From Glycocaulis sp050485565 (GTDB taxonomy: Bacteria > Pseudomonadota > Alphaproteobacteria > Caulobacterales > Maricaulaceae): a stretch of 64,000 nucleotides of DNA. Positions within the stretch are counted from its first letter, which is position 1, and the number at the start of each line of letters is the position of its first letter. Below the pieces are notes generated by a model. The model searched no databases. It was not told where the DNA came from and saw only the letters and a list, made by a program, of their open reading frames with translations. The position numbers and the translations under genes are program-made. The stretch lies in the NCBI RefSeq assembly GCF_050485565.1, contig NZ_JBJHBQ010000002.1, positions 62,001 through 126,000 on the forward strand. Reading direction: 5' to 3'. Below, in pieces: positions 9,261-17,692 of the stretch.

Positions 9261-10271
9261 ATGTTGATGGTGCGTTCGGCGCGTAGCGCGGATCATTCAT
9301 CCTTTACCGCACTGGCTGCCTCGGCCGGGACGGGCTTTACCAGCCTGGCCGTCAGCGCCGATGCGCTGGCTGAAAAGCTCAGCCGCGCTGAGCAGGCGTT
9401 TGCCGGGAAAATCCCTGACCGTTCCGACGCGGCCTATCAGCTGATGCTGGAGGATACCGAGAGCGGAAAGGTGCTCGGCACGGCGGCGGTCAAAGCCGCA
9501 GTAGGGATCAAGAAGCCGTATTTCGACTTCAAGATCATGACCTTCGCGCAAGCGTCCAAGGAGGCGGGCCAGCGTTTCGACATGGAAGCGATGATGCTGG
9601 TCAATGATTTTGCCGGTTGCACCGAAGTTGGCTCGCTCTTCGTGTCGGACGCGGCGCGCGGGCGCGGGGCAGGGCGGCTGATGGCGCAGTCACGCTATCT
9701 GCTGATCGGCGCAGACCGGTCGCAGTTCGGCGAGCGCGTGGTGGCAGAATTGCGCGGCGTCGTCGATGAGGCGGGCGAGTCCGTTTTCTACAACCACGTC
9801 ACCCGGCCCTTCTTCCGCATGACGTTTGACGAGGCCGACCGGATGAGCGCCTCGACCGACAACCAGTTCATTCTCGATTTGATGCCCACCCATCCGATCT
9901 ATCTCGATCACTTGCCGCCGGGCGTGCGTGAGGTGATGGGCAAGACCCATCCGCACGGCGTGAACGCAAAGCGGCTGCTGGAGTGGGAAGGGTTCGAATA
10001 TCACCGCTATGTCGATATTTTCGATGGCGGCCCGCTGGTGGACTGCCCGGTGGAGCGTATCCGCACGCTGCGCGAAAGCCGGGTGCTGACGGTCGGCGAG
10101 GCCGGCGGTGAGACGGTAGAGGCGATGGTCTCCACCGACCGGATGGATGATTTCCGCCTCGTCAGGTGCGAGGTCCGCGTCAGCGAGAACACGGTCGCGC
10201 TGGGTGATGACGTGCGGCGCGCGCTCGATCTGGGCGATGGGAACACAGCAAGAGTATGGGTGAATACATGA
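9261..10271 (+). CDS. astA: Arginine N-succinyltransferase
   Basis: Catalyses the first AST step, arginine plus succinyl-CoA to N2-succinylarginine. The 336-residue protein matches AstA through the GNAT-like fold, with CTEVGSLFVSDAARGRGAGR at the acyl-CoA site and the conserved region around HPHGVNAKRLLEWEGF. The ATG at 9261 begins the typical MLMVRSARSAD N-terminus. Its stop overlaps the astD start (ATGA at 10268-10271), indicating translational coupling within the M20-astA-astD-astB operon. Confidence 0.95.
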   Translation: MLMVRSARSADHSSFTALAASAGTGFTSLAVSADALAEKLSRAEQAFAGKIPDRSDAAYQLMLEDTESGKVLGTAAVKAAVGIKKPYFDFKIMTFAQASKEAGQRFDMEAMMLVNDFAGCTEVGSLFVSDAARGRGAGRLMAQSRYLLIGADRSQFGERVVAELRGVVDEAGESVFYNHVTRPFFRMTFDEADRMSASTDNQFILDLMPTHPIYLDHLPPGVREVMGKTHPHGVNAKRLLEWEGFEYHRYVDIFDGGPLVDCPVERIRTLRESRVLTVGEAGGETVEAMVSTDRMDDFRLVRCEVRVSENTVALGDDVRRALDLGDGNTARVWVNT

Positions 10272-11722
10272 GCGGCAACAGCCTCTTTATCGACGGCGAA
10301 TGGGGCAAGGGCGCAGGCGAGGCCTTTGCCTCTCTGGATCCCGCGAGCGGCGAGACGGTGTGGAGTGGCAATGCTGCCGCCCCGGCCGATGTGCGCGCGG
10401 CTTTTGCCGCGGCCCGCGCGGCATTTGCCGATTGGGCGCTGACAGACTTCGACACCCGCCGCGCCATTGTGGAGCGCTTCGGCGCGATCCTGGTCGAGCG
10501 CAAGGATGCGTTTGCCGAGCTGATCTCTCGCGAGACGGGCAAACCTTTATGGGAAGCGCAAGGCGAGGCTGGCGCGATGGCCGGCAAGATCGCCATTTCG
10601 ATCAAGGCGCGCGAGGAGCGGGCTGGGCGGCGCGTGGAAGCGTCCGAGTTTGGCGAAGCCGTGCTGGACCACAAGCCGCTGGGCGTGTTGTTCGTGCTGG
10701 GGCCGTACAACTTCCCCGGCCATCTGCCCAATGGCCATATCGTACCTGCGCTGCTGGCAGGCAATACGCTGGTCTTCAAACCCTCCGAGCTGACGCCCGC
10801 CACGGCTGCGCTGATGGTGGAATGCTGGGAGGCGGCGGGCGTGCCCGCAGGCGTGCTCAATCTCGTTCAGGGTGCGCGCGAGACCGGCGCAGCCGCGCTG
10901 GATGATGCGGAGCTCGACGGCGTGCTTTTCACCGGCTCCTGGACGACGGGCGCCTTCATCCACAGAAAGTTTGCCGGGCGCACCGGCATCCAGCTCGCGC
11001 TGGAAATGGGCGGCAATAATCCGCTCGTGGTCTGGGATGCGAAGGATTCCGACGCGGCGGCCCGCATCGCCATCCTCTCGGCCTATATCAGCGCGGGCCA
11101 GCGCTGCTCGTGCGCGCGCAGGCTTATCGTGCCGGAGGGCGCATCCGGTGATGCGGTGGTCAGCGCGGTTGCGGACATGGCCGCGCGCCTGACCATCGGG
11201 GCGTGGAATACCAATCCTGAACCCTTCATGGGGCCGCTGGTGACGCCGCATGCCGCTGATGCCGTCATCAAGGCGCAAGTTGATCTGGCTTCGCTCGGCG
11301 GCAAGGTGCTGCTGGAAGCAAAGCGGCTCGATGCCGGCCCCGCCTTTGTCAGCCCCTCACTTATCGATGTGACCGGCCTTGAAACGCCCGATCACGAGGT
11401 CTTCGGTCCGCTATTGCAGGTGCGCCGGGCGAAGAGCTTTGAGGATGCGCTCAAAGTGGCCAACAACACCGCCTATGGCCTTGCTGCAGGGCTGGTCAGC
11501 GATGATGCGGCTCTGTGGAAGGGCTTCTGGGCGGGTTCGCGCGCCGGCATCGTCAACTGGAACCGGCCCACCACAGGAGCTGCGTCCTCCATGCCGTTTG
11601 GCGGGCCGGGCCAGTCCGGCAATCTGCGCCCCAGCGCGTATTATGCGGCGGATTACTGCGCCTATCCGGTCGCGACACAGGCCGCGCCTGAGCTTGCGCC
11701 CCTGCCGGTGAAAGGCATCTGA
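10268..11722 (+). CDS. astD: N-succinylglutamate 5-semialdehyde dehydrogenase
   Basis: NAD-dependent aldehyde dehydrogenase for the fourth AST step, giving N-succinylglutamate. The ALDH fold is complete: substrate-side PYNFPGHLPNGH, cofactor region FKPSELTP, GSWTTG, general base in LALEMGGNNPLVV, catalytic Cys in AGQRCSCAR (C280). The ATG at 10268 is preferred to the one at 10256 because it overlaps the astA stop and gives the usual short N-terminus before LFIDGEW. The stop overlaps the astB start at 11722. Confidence 0.95.
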   Translation: MSGNSLFIDGEWGKGAGEAFASLDPASGETVWSGNAAAPADVRAAFAAARAAFADWALTDFDTRRAIVERFGAILVERKDAFAELISRETGKPLWEAQGEAGAMAGKIAISIKAREERAGRRVEASEFGEAVLDHKPLGVLFVLGPYNFPGHLPNGHIVPALLAGNTLVFKPSELTPATAALMVECWEAAGVPAGVLNLVQGARETGAAALDDAELDGVLFTGSWTTGAFIHRKFAGRTGIQLALEMGGNNPLVVWDAKDSDAAARIAILSAYISAGQRCSCARRLIVPEGASGDAVVSAVADMAARLTIGAWNTNPEPFMGPLVTPHAADAVIKAQVDLASLGGKVLLEAKRLDAGPAFVSPSLIDVTGLETPDHEVFGPLLQVRRAKSFEDALKVANNTAYGLAAGLVSDDAALWKGFWAGSRAGIVNWNRPTTGAASSMPFGGPGQSGNLRPSAYYAADYCAYPVATQAAPELAPLPVKGI

Positions 11723-13062
11723 TGAGTGCCGTGGAAGCCAATTTCGACGGGCTGGTCGGCCCGACGCATAATTATGCCGGCCTCGCCGAAGGTAATCTCG
11801 CCAGCGCGAAGAATGCGGGCAATATTGCTGCTCCGCGCGCCGGTGTGCTGGAGGGGCTGGCCAAGGCGAAACGCCTTGCCGATGCCGGGCTGGTGCAGGG
11901 CTTCCTGCCGCCGCATGAGCGCCCCTTCATCCCCGGCCTTCGCGCGCTGGGCTTTACCGGCAGCGACGCCCAAGTCTGGGAGAGCGCCTTTCGCCGCGCG
12001 CCGGTGCTGGCGCGCAATATGGCTTCGGCAAGTCCGATGTGGGCGGCCAATGCGGCCACTGTTTCGCCCAGCGCAGACACGGCAGATGGCCGGCTGCATA
12101 TGAGCGCGGCCAATCTTCTCTCCACCCTGCATCGCTCCATCGAGGGGCCGCAGACGGCACGGGCCTTGCGCGCCATCTTCCCCGATGACAGCCGGTTTGC
12201 GGTGCATGACCCGCTGCCGATGCAGGCCGCCTTTGGCGATGAAGGTGCGGCCAATCATGTGCGCCTGTGCGCCGAGCATGGCGCGCCGGGCGTGGAAATC
12301 CTGGTCTATGGGCGTGATGCGTTTGAAAGCTGGCAGGCGCGCTTTCCGGCCCGCCAGACCAAGCAGGCGTGTGAGGCGATTGCCCGCCGCCACGGGCTGG
12401 ACCCTGAACGCACCGTCATCGTGCGCCAGTCGCGCGCCGCCATCGAGGCGGGCGCCTTCCACAATGATGTGGTGTGTGTCGGCAATGGCCCGGTCCTGTT
12501 TTTCCACGAGCTGGCATTCGAGGACACTGAAGCCACGCTCGATGCTATCCGCGCGGCGGCCAAGGGGCTGTTTGATCCGGTCTTCGTGGAAGTGCCGGAG
12601 GCCGATGTACCGATTGGCGATGCGATAACCAGCTACATCTTCAACTCACAGCTCTTGAGCTGGCCGGGCGAAGACCGCATGGTCTTGCTAGCCCCCACAG
12701 AGACCGAAGAGACCGCCTCCACGCGGCGCTATTGCGAGCGCATGGTGGCAGGCAACGGCCCGATAGGGCGCGTGGACTTTGCCGATGTGCGCCAGTCGAT
12801 GAGGAATGGCGGCGGACCGGCCTGCCTGCGCCTGCGTGTCGTGCTGACTCCGGCGCAGCTCAAGGCGGTAAATCCGGGCGTGATGCTCGATGACCGGCTG
12901 TTTGCCGCGCTGACGGACTGGGCGAAGACCCATTACCGTGAGAGCCTTAGCCTGACGGAGCTGACCGATCCCGCGCTGGTGGATGAAAGCCGTGCGGCGC
13001 TGGATGCGCTCACGCGCATCATGGGTCTGGGCGGCGATTTCTACGATTTTCAGCGGGCCTAG
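11722..13062 (+). CDS. astB: N-succinylarginine dihydrolase
   Basis: Hydrolyses N2-succinylarginine to N2-succinylornithine, CO2 and ammonia. The 446-residue length matches E. coli AstB. The N-terminus EANFDGLVGPTHNYAGLAEG is characteristic, and the catalytic Cys is in GGGPACLRLRVVL (C368). The start overlaps the last base of astD's stop. It is the last gene of the operon and converges on xthA with only 10 bp between. The aminotransferase astC and the desuccinylase astE are not adjacent. Confidence 0.95.
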   Translation: MSAVEANFDGLVGPTHNYAGLAEGNLASAKNAGNIAAPRAGVLEGLAKAKRLADAGLVQGFLPPHERPFIPGLRALGFTGSDAQVWESAFRRAPVLARNMASASPMWAANAATVSPSADTADGRLHMSAANLLSTLHRSIEGPQTARALRAIFPDDSRFAVHDPLPMQAAFGDEGAANHVRLCAEHGAPGVEILVYGRDAFESWQARFPARQTKQACEAIARRHGLDPERTVIVRQSRAAIEAGAFHNDVVCVGNGPVLFFHELAFEDTEATLDAIRAAAKGLFDPVFVEVPEADVPIGDAITSYIFNSQLLSWPGEDRMVLLAPTETEETASTRRYCERMVAGNGPIGRVDFADVRQSMRNGGGPACLRLRVVLTPAQLKAVNPGVMLDDRLFAALTDWAKTHYRESLSLTELTDPALVDESRAALDALTRIMGLGGDFYDFQRA

Positions 13063-13072
13063 ACAGGCGGCT

Positions 13073-13867
13073 TTAGAGGTCAAAAGTCCCGACCACGGGC
13101 ACGTGGTCGGAGGCTTTTTCCTTGCCCCGCACATCCTTGTGAATCTCGATGGATTTCAGGCGGTCAGCGGCCTGCGGCGAGCACAGAAGGTGGTCGATGC
13201 GGATGCCGTTATTCTTCTGCCACGCACCGGCCTGATAGTCCCAGAATGTGTACTGGTGCGCGCGGCCATCGAGATGCTGGAAGGCTTCGGTAAAGCCCAG
13301 CCATTGCAGCGCGAAGAAGGCATCGCGGCTGGCCGGCAGGGTCAGCGCATCGCCCTCCCAGGCGGCCGGATCATGCACATCGGCATCGCGCGGAATGACA
13401 TTGTAATCGCCCGCCAGAACCAGCGGTTCTTCATAGGTCAGGAGCTTCGCCGCGTGCGCGTGCAGGCGCGCCATCCATTCCAGCTTGTAATCGTATTTCG
13501 GCCCCGGAGCCGGGTTGCCATTGGGCAGATAGATGCACGCCACGCGCACCGGGCCACCCGGCGCGCTGATGACGGCCTCGATATAGCGGGCCTGTTCTTC
13601 CTCGCCATTGCCGCCGGGCAGGGCGCGCTCGGCCACTTCCTCGATAGGAAAACGTGAGAGCAGGGCGACGCCGTTATAGCTCTTCTGACCCACCGTCTCG
13701 ATATTATAGCCCAGCCGCTCGATCTCCTCGCGCGGGAAGCCCTCATCCTGACATTTGATCTCCTGCAGGCAGGCGATATCGGGCTTTGCCTCGCCCAGCC
13801 ATTCGAGCACGTTGGGCAGGCGCGCCTTGATGGAGTTCACATTCCATGTGGCGATTGAGAGAGTCAT
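13073..13867 (-). CDS. xthA: Exodeoxyribonuclease III
   Basis: Mg2+-dependent AP endonuclease/3'-5' exonuclease of base-excision repair, about 264 residues. The start is the ATG at 13867, since IATWNVNSIKARLP follows at once; longer in-frame starts would overlap the divergent gene at 13920. The EEP fold residues are visible: CLQEIKCQD, YNGVALLSR, GDYNVIPRDADVHDP, RIDHLLCSP and the terminal SDHVPVVGTFDL. Its position near erpA and dgt is common in Caulobacter-like genomes. Confidence 0.94.
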   Translation of the reverse strand: MTLSIATWNVNSIKARLPNVLEWLGEAKPDIACLQEIKCQDEGFPREEIERLGYNIETVGQKSYNGVALLSRFPIEEVAERALPGGNGEEEQARYIEAVISAPGGPVRVACIYLPNGNPAPGPKYDYKLEWMARLHAHAAKLLTYEEPLVLAGDYNVIPRDADVHDPAAWEGDALTLPASRDAFFALQWLGFTEAFQHLDGRAHQYTFWDYQAGAWQKNNGIRIDHLLCSPQAADRLKSIEIHKDVRGKEKASDHVPVVGTFDL

Positions 13868-13919
13868 GCTAGACTGCCTTGGTCGAGGGTTGGGTATTTC
13901 AGGCTGATCGGGGCCGGAC

Positions 13920-14309
13920 ATGAACGCAGACCCGGTGGACGACATTTCCGGCCGGCGCCGGCGCATCACCTTTCTAGCAGTTCTCACCCTGTTGCTGGCA
14001 AGTGTGGCTGCAGCGGCGGTCGCGCTGTTCGGCGCGGCGACAAGCGCCGCATCGATGATGGCCTATTCCGGCGCGGTGGAAAGCGGTGCGGACCGCGATC
14101 TCATGCGTGTGGTGCTGTATTTCCTGCTGGCCGGACCGTTCGTGGCCGGGGCAGGGCTTCTCATCGGCTGGATCGTGTTCTGGACGCGCAGGCCCGGCGC
14201 AGGCGTGGCGTGGGTCTTCCTGCCGTCCCTTCTCTGGGTGGGCCTTCTGACCGGGTATATGTGGGCGATCTCAACCTTCTGCGCGGGGGAGTTCACGTGC
14301 GGGGTTTAG
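13920..14309 (+). CDS. Small integral membrane protein of unknown function
   Basis: Encodes 129 residues with an RRRR-containing cytoplasmic N-terminus and three predicted membrane helices (about residues 18-45, 63-84 and 95-115). The C-terminus has two Cys residues (FCAGEFTCGV). It is divergent from xthA, the starts being 52 bp apart. I do not recognise a family. Length, codon use and membrane pattern support a real gene. Confidence 0.65.
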   Translation: MNADPVDDISGRRRRITFLAVLTLLLASVAAAAVALFGAATSAASMMAYSGAVESGADRDLMRVVLYFLLAGPFVAGAGLLIGWIVFWTRRPGAGVAWVFLPSLLWVGLLTGYMWAISTFCAGEFTCGV

Positions 14310-14331
14310 GGGGGCTGAGGACTCCCATTCC

Positions 14332-14440
14332 TGTCATGGCCCGGTTTATCCGGGCCACCCATGCCTCTGGTCTTCCAGCATGATCGTTCTTCTCAGGCAT
14401 GGGTTCCCCGGACCTCGCTGCGCTCGGCCGGAAGATGACA
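14332..14440. repeat. TGTCAT-type two-hairpin intergenic repeat, copy 1
   Basis: The unit begins TGTCAT and ends ATGACA. Inside are hairpin GGCCCGGTTTATCCGGGCC, arm CCCATGCCT, a spacer, arm AGGCATGGG, and a second hairpin rich in CCGG. It fills the gap between two convergent genes and could fold as a nested cruciform on either strand. Related units lie at 23046-23210 and 62249-62357, with half units at 27147 and 47470. Confidence 0.8.
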
Positions 14441-14452
14441 ATGGTTGGACCC

Positions 14453-15124
14453 CTAAAACCCCTCAAAGCTCGCAAATTCATCCACGTCCGCGCGCCGTGT
14501 GCGCAACTGGTTCACCTTCGCGTTTTTGTCGGCATGGCCGAGCGCCAGCCCGCAATAGACGATCTGGGGCTTCTCGATACGAAGCGCCTTTGCCACGGTT
14601 TCGCAATGCACCGTCCACGCTTCCTGCATGCAGGTGGCAAGGCCCTTGGCCTCAGCGGCGAGGCAGAAGCTCATCATGAACATGCCTAAGTGCGCCCACT
14701 GATTGGGGTTCATGCGCTCATCGATCGAGAAGAACACGCCCACCGGCGCGCCGAAGAAATCATAGTTCGCCATCAGGTGCGCCAGGCGCGCGCCCTTGTC
14801 CTCGCGCGGAATGCCCAGAAGCTCATACATGTCCTCGCCGACCTGAAAACGGCGCGAGCGATAGGGCTCCCAAAGGCTTTCCGGATAGACCGGGAAGGCG
14901 GATTCGTTGGTGAAGGGATCGGTGGAGAGCTTTTTCTGTACCGCGTCGATCACGCGCTGGCGGGCAACACCGGCCACCACATGCACCTGCCAGGGCTGGA
15001 GATTGCCGCCAGAGGCCGACCAGCGCGCGGCGTCGAGAAGTTCGCGCACCTCCGCCTCGCTGACCGGCGTATCCAGAAAGGCGCGCGTGGAAATGCGGCG
15101 CTTCAGAGCGTCGATAACGTCCAT
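14453..15124 (-). CDS. Nitroreductase family protein
   Basis: FMN-dependent NAD(P)H oxidoreductase fold, 223 residues. The N-terminal RRISTRAFLDTPV and the SASGGNLQPWQVHVV motif contact FMN; the C-terminal LGHADKNAKVNQLRTRR is also typical. Substrates of the family range from nitroaromatics to quinones and enones, and none can be specified. It is on the same strand as xthA and downstream of erpA, about 29 bp from erpA's stop, so co-transcription with erpA is plausible. Confidence 0.88.
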   Translation of the reverse strand: MDVIDALKRRISTRAFLDTPVSEAEVRELLDAARWSASGGNLQPWQVHVVAGVARQRVIDAVQKKLSTDPFTNESAFPVYPESLWEPYRSRRFQVGEDMYELLGIPREDKGARLAHLMANYDFFGAPVGVFFSIDERMNPNQWAHLGMFMMSFCLAAEAKGLATCMQEAWTVHCETVAKALRIEKPQIVYCGLALGHADKNAKVNQLRTRRADVDEFASFEGF

Positions 15125-15153
15125 GGTTCAGCCCCCGGAAAGTTATGGAGAAA

Positions 15154-15483
15154 TCAGATCGAAAAGCTCGTCCCGCAGCCGCAGGCAGCCGTCGCGTTGG
15201 GATTGTGGATGCGGAAGGACGCGCCGATCAGCTCGTCGACATAATCGATCTCTGATCCTTTGAGGAAATCCACGCTCATCGTGTCGACGAGTACGGTGGC
15301 ACCGTCGCGCTCGATGGCGAGATCGTCGTCGCTGCGCTCGCTCTCCAGATCGAACTGGTAGGAAAAGCCGGAACACCCGCCGCCAATCACCGAGACGCGC
15401 AGGAACTGCTTGTCCTGGCCTTTCAGGATCTGAAGGATCCGGCGGGCGGCTGTCTCTGACAGGCTGATCTGGGCTTCGCTCAT
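15154..15483 (-). CDS. erpA: A-type iron-sulfur carrier (ErpA/IscA/SufA family)
   Basis: Delivers Fe-S clusters to target enzymes. The 109-residue protein has the three conserved Cys: C37 in GGGCSGF, and C101 and C103 in the terminal CGCGTSF. The ATG at 15483 is chosen; the alternative TTG three codons upstream is weaker. It is divergent from dgt with 92 bp between. Placement next to dgt and xthA matches a frequent alphaproteobacterial order and favours the ErpA label, but SufA-like function cannot be excluded. Confidence 0.88.
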   Translation of the reverse strand: MSEAQISLSETAARRILQILKGQDKQFLRVSVIGGGCSGFSYQFDLESERSDDDLAIERDGATVLVDTMSVDFLKGSEIDYVDELIGASFRIHNPNATAACGCGTSFSI

Positions 15484-15575
15484 GGCGTTCAACGGTTCCC
15501 GACTGGCAATACACCCGATATATGGACGTAGAGGGCCGCCGATGGAAGGGCTGGCCCCGTGAAGGAGTGATGTTG

Positions 15576-16751
15576 ATGGTGTTTGTCCGCGCGCCCTATG
15601 CCTGCGATCCGGCGAAAACGCGCGGGCGGCTGCACCACCAGGCCGAGAGCGCGACGCGCTCGGCTTTCCAGCGTGACCGGGACCGCATCATCCACTCCAC
15701 GGCCTTTCGCCGCCTTAAAGAGAAAACGCAGGTTTTCGTCGCCCATGAGGGCGATCATTTCCGCACCCGCCTGACCCATTCGCTGGAAGTCTCCCAGATT
15801 GCCCGCACGCTGGCGCGCGCCCTGCAGGTTGATGAGGACCTCGCGGAAGCCGCCGCACTCGCCCATGATCTCGGTCATCCGCCCTTTGGTCATTCCGGCG
15901 AGGACGGGCTTGCCGACGCGATGAAGGGCTTTGGCGGGTTCGACCACAACGCCCAGACGCTGCGCGTCATCACCCTGCTGGAGCGGCGCTATCCCGAATT
16001 TGACGGGCTGAATCTGGCCTGGGAAACTCTTGAGGGCGTCGTCAAGCATAACGGCCCGTTGATGAAGAAGGGCGATGATCCGGCGAAGCTGCCCTGGGGC
16101 TTTACCGCCTATGAGGACTGGCGCGGGCTGGAGCTGCACACCCATTCCTCGGTTGAGGCCCAGATTGCCGCCCTGTCAGACGATATCGCCTACAATAATC
16201 ACGATATTGATGACGGGCTGCGCGCCGGGATTTTGAAGCTCGACGAGGTGATGGAATTGCCGCTGGTGGGCGATGTGTTCCGGGCCGTGCGTGAGCAATA
16301 TCCCGATATCGGCACCAGCCTGACCATTCACGAGGCGATCCGCCGCCTCATTGGGCTGATGGTCAATGATGTGCTGGAGGAAACCCGCGCGCGGCTGGCG
16401 GCTTCGGGCGTGGATAGTCCCGAAGCGGTGCGCGCGCTGGACCACCCGGTGGTCAGCTTTTCTGAGACCATGCTGGTGCAGCTGTCGGCGGTGCGCCGCT
16501 TCCTCTACGCAAACATGTATCTGCAATACAAGGTCAAGCGCGCCAAGGAGAAGGGCAAGCGGATCGTGAGAGAACTGTTTGAGGCATTCCTCAATGATCC
16601 TGCCCTGCTGCCGACCGAGTTCCACCGGCAGGCCGATACGCCCGGCAGTCCGGAGACGGCGCGTGTGGTGTGCGACTACATCGCCGGGATGACAGACCGC
16701 TATGCGATCGATCAACATCGCCAGCTCTTCCACGTGGAAGCCTGGCGCTGA
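15576..16751 (+). CDS. dgt: Deoxyguanosinetriphosphate triphosphohydrolase-like protein
   Basis: HD-domain dNTPase releasing triphosphate from dNTPs. HD ligands are visible in RLTHSLEVSQ, ALAHDLGHPPFGHSGE and SDDIAYNNHDIDDG. The start at 15576 has an AAGGAG ribosome site about eight bases upstream; the ATG at 15570 is too close to it. In many relatives argS follows directly; here the next gene is the SPOR protein after 110 bp, and no argS is present. Confidence 0.92.
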   Translation: MVFVRAPYACDPAKTRGRLHHQAESATRSAFQRDRDRIIHSTAFRRLKEKTQVFVAHEGDHFRTRLTHSLEVSQIARTLARALQVDEDLAEAAALAHDLGHPPFGHSGEDGLADAMKGFGGFDHNAQTLRVITLLERRYPEFDGLNLAWETLEGVVKHNGPLMKKGDDPAKLPWGFTAYEDWRGLELHTHSSVEAQIAALSDDIAYNNHDIDDGLRAGILKLDEVMELPLVGDVFRAVREQYPDIGTSLTIHEAIRRLIGLMVNDVLEETRARLAASGVDSPEAVRALDHPVVSFSETMLVQLSAVRRFLYANMYLQYKVKRAKEKGKRIVRELFEAFLNDPALLPTEFHRQADTPGSPETARVVCDYIAGMTDRYAIDQHRQLFHVEAWR

Positions 16752-16861
16752 AACCTGTGGAAGCTGCGCGCTGCACCCGCGCATGGCCGGCCACTAATTG
16801 ATACTCTGTTAACCAGAGGCGCGTGCACTGATTCGCGCCCATCGCCGTCAACGGGAAAACC

Positions 16862-17692
16862 ATGCCCTCTCGGGACCGAAACTCGACCGATTACGATCCG
16901 GACGCCTACGACACGTTCGATGCCCGCGATGACGGGCAGGGGCGGCGCGGGCCAATCCTGCTGCTGGCCGCCGCCATCGTGCTGGTGCTGTTCCTCGGCG
17001 TTGTCTGGAGCGCGTATAATCTGGGCGTGCGCGAGCGTAATACCGCGCCCATCCTGACCGCTGACAGCCAGCCCTGGCGCACCGCGCCGGAGGATCCGGG
17101 CGGGTTTGAAACGCCGGGTCAGGACATTGAAGCCTATGCCCTGCGCGAGCGTGAACGCGGCGCGGTCGAGACGGTGGAAATTGATCCGGCTGTCCGGCCC
17201 GGCCCGGAAGAGCCGGTGGTCCAGCCGGAGCGTCCGGCCCTGACCGTTGAGACCGAAGATGCCGACCGGCTGGCGCTGCCACGTGAGGAGGGGCCGCGCG
17301 AGGAAGCCACTGAACCGGGCGAGCCGGTTGTCGAGGACACACCGCCCGAACCGGAAACGCGCCAGCCCGCAGAGCGCCCCGCAGAGGAGCGCCAGCCTGC
17401 GCGCGAAGAGCCGCGTCCGGCCCCGCCGGCCACCAGCGCCAGCGGCAATTTCGTGGTGCAGATCGCCGCCTTCCGCACGGTCGAGGAGGCCGAAGAGGCG
17501 TGGATATCGTTCGTGACCCGCTTTCCTGATCTGGCGTCCGGGCGGAACCCCTCCATTGTCGAGGCCAATCTGGGCGCGCGCGGCATTTATCACCGTCTGC
17601 GTATTGCCGCGTTTGAAACGCGCGATGACGCCTCGCGCTATTGCCAGACGCTTTCCTCGCGCGGGCAGGACTGTCTGGTGGCGGCCCGATGA
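16862..17692 (+). CDS. SPOR-domain inner membrane protein
   Basis: Bitopic membrane protein of 276 residues. It has an acidic cytoplasmic N-terminus (1-31), one membrane helix (about 32-52), and a long Pro/Glu-rich periplasmic stretch (about 60-190). The C-terminal SPOR domain (NFVVQIAAFRTVEEAEEAW) binds denuded glycan strands at division sites. Its stop overlaps the nagZ start (ATGA at 17689-17692), so it is co-translated with nagZ-scpA-scpB. It probably takes part in septal peptidoglycan remodelling. Confidence 0.9.
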   Translation: MPSRDRNSTDYDPDAYDTFDARDDGQGRRGPILLLAAAIVLVLFLGVVWSAYNLGVRERNTAPILTADSQPWRTAPEDPGGFETPGQDIEAYALRERERGAVETVEIDPAVRPGPEEPVVQPERPALTVETEDADRLALPREEGPREEATEPGEPVVEDTPPEPETRQPAERPAEERQPAREEPRPAPPATSASGNFVVQIAAFRTVEEAEEAWISFVTRFPDLASGRNPSIVEANLGARGIYHRLRIAAFETRDDASRYCQTLSSRGQDCLVAAR

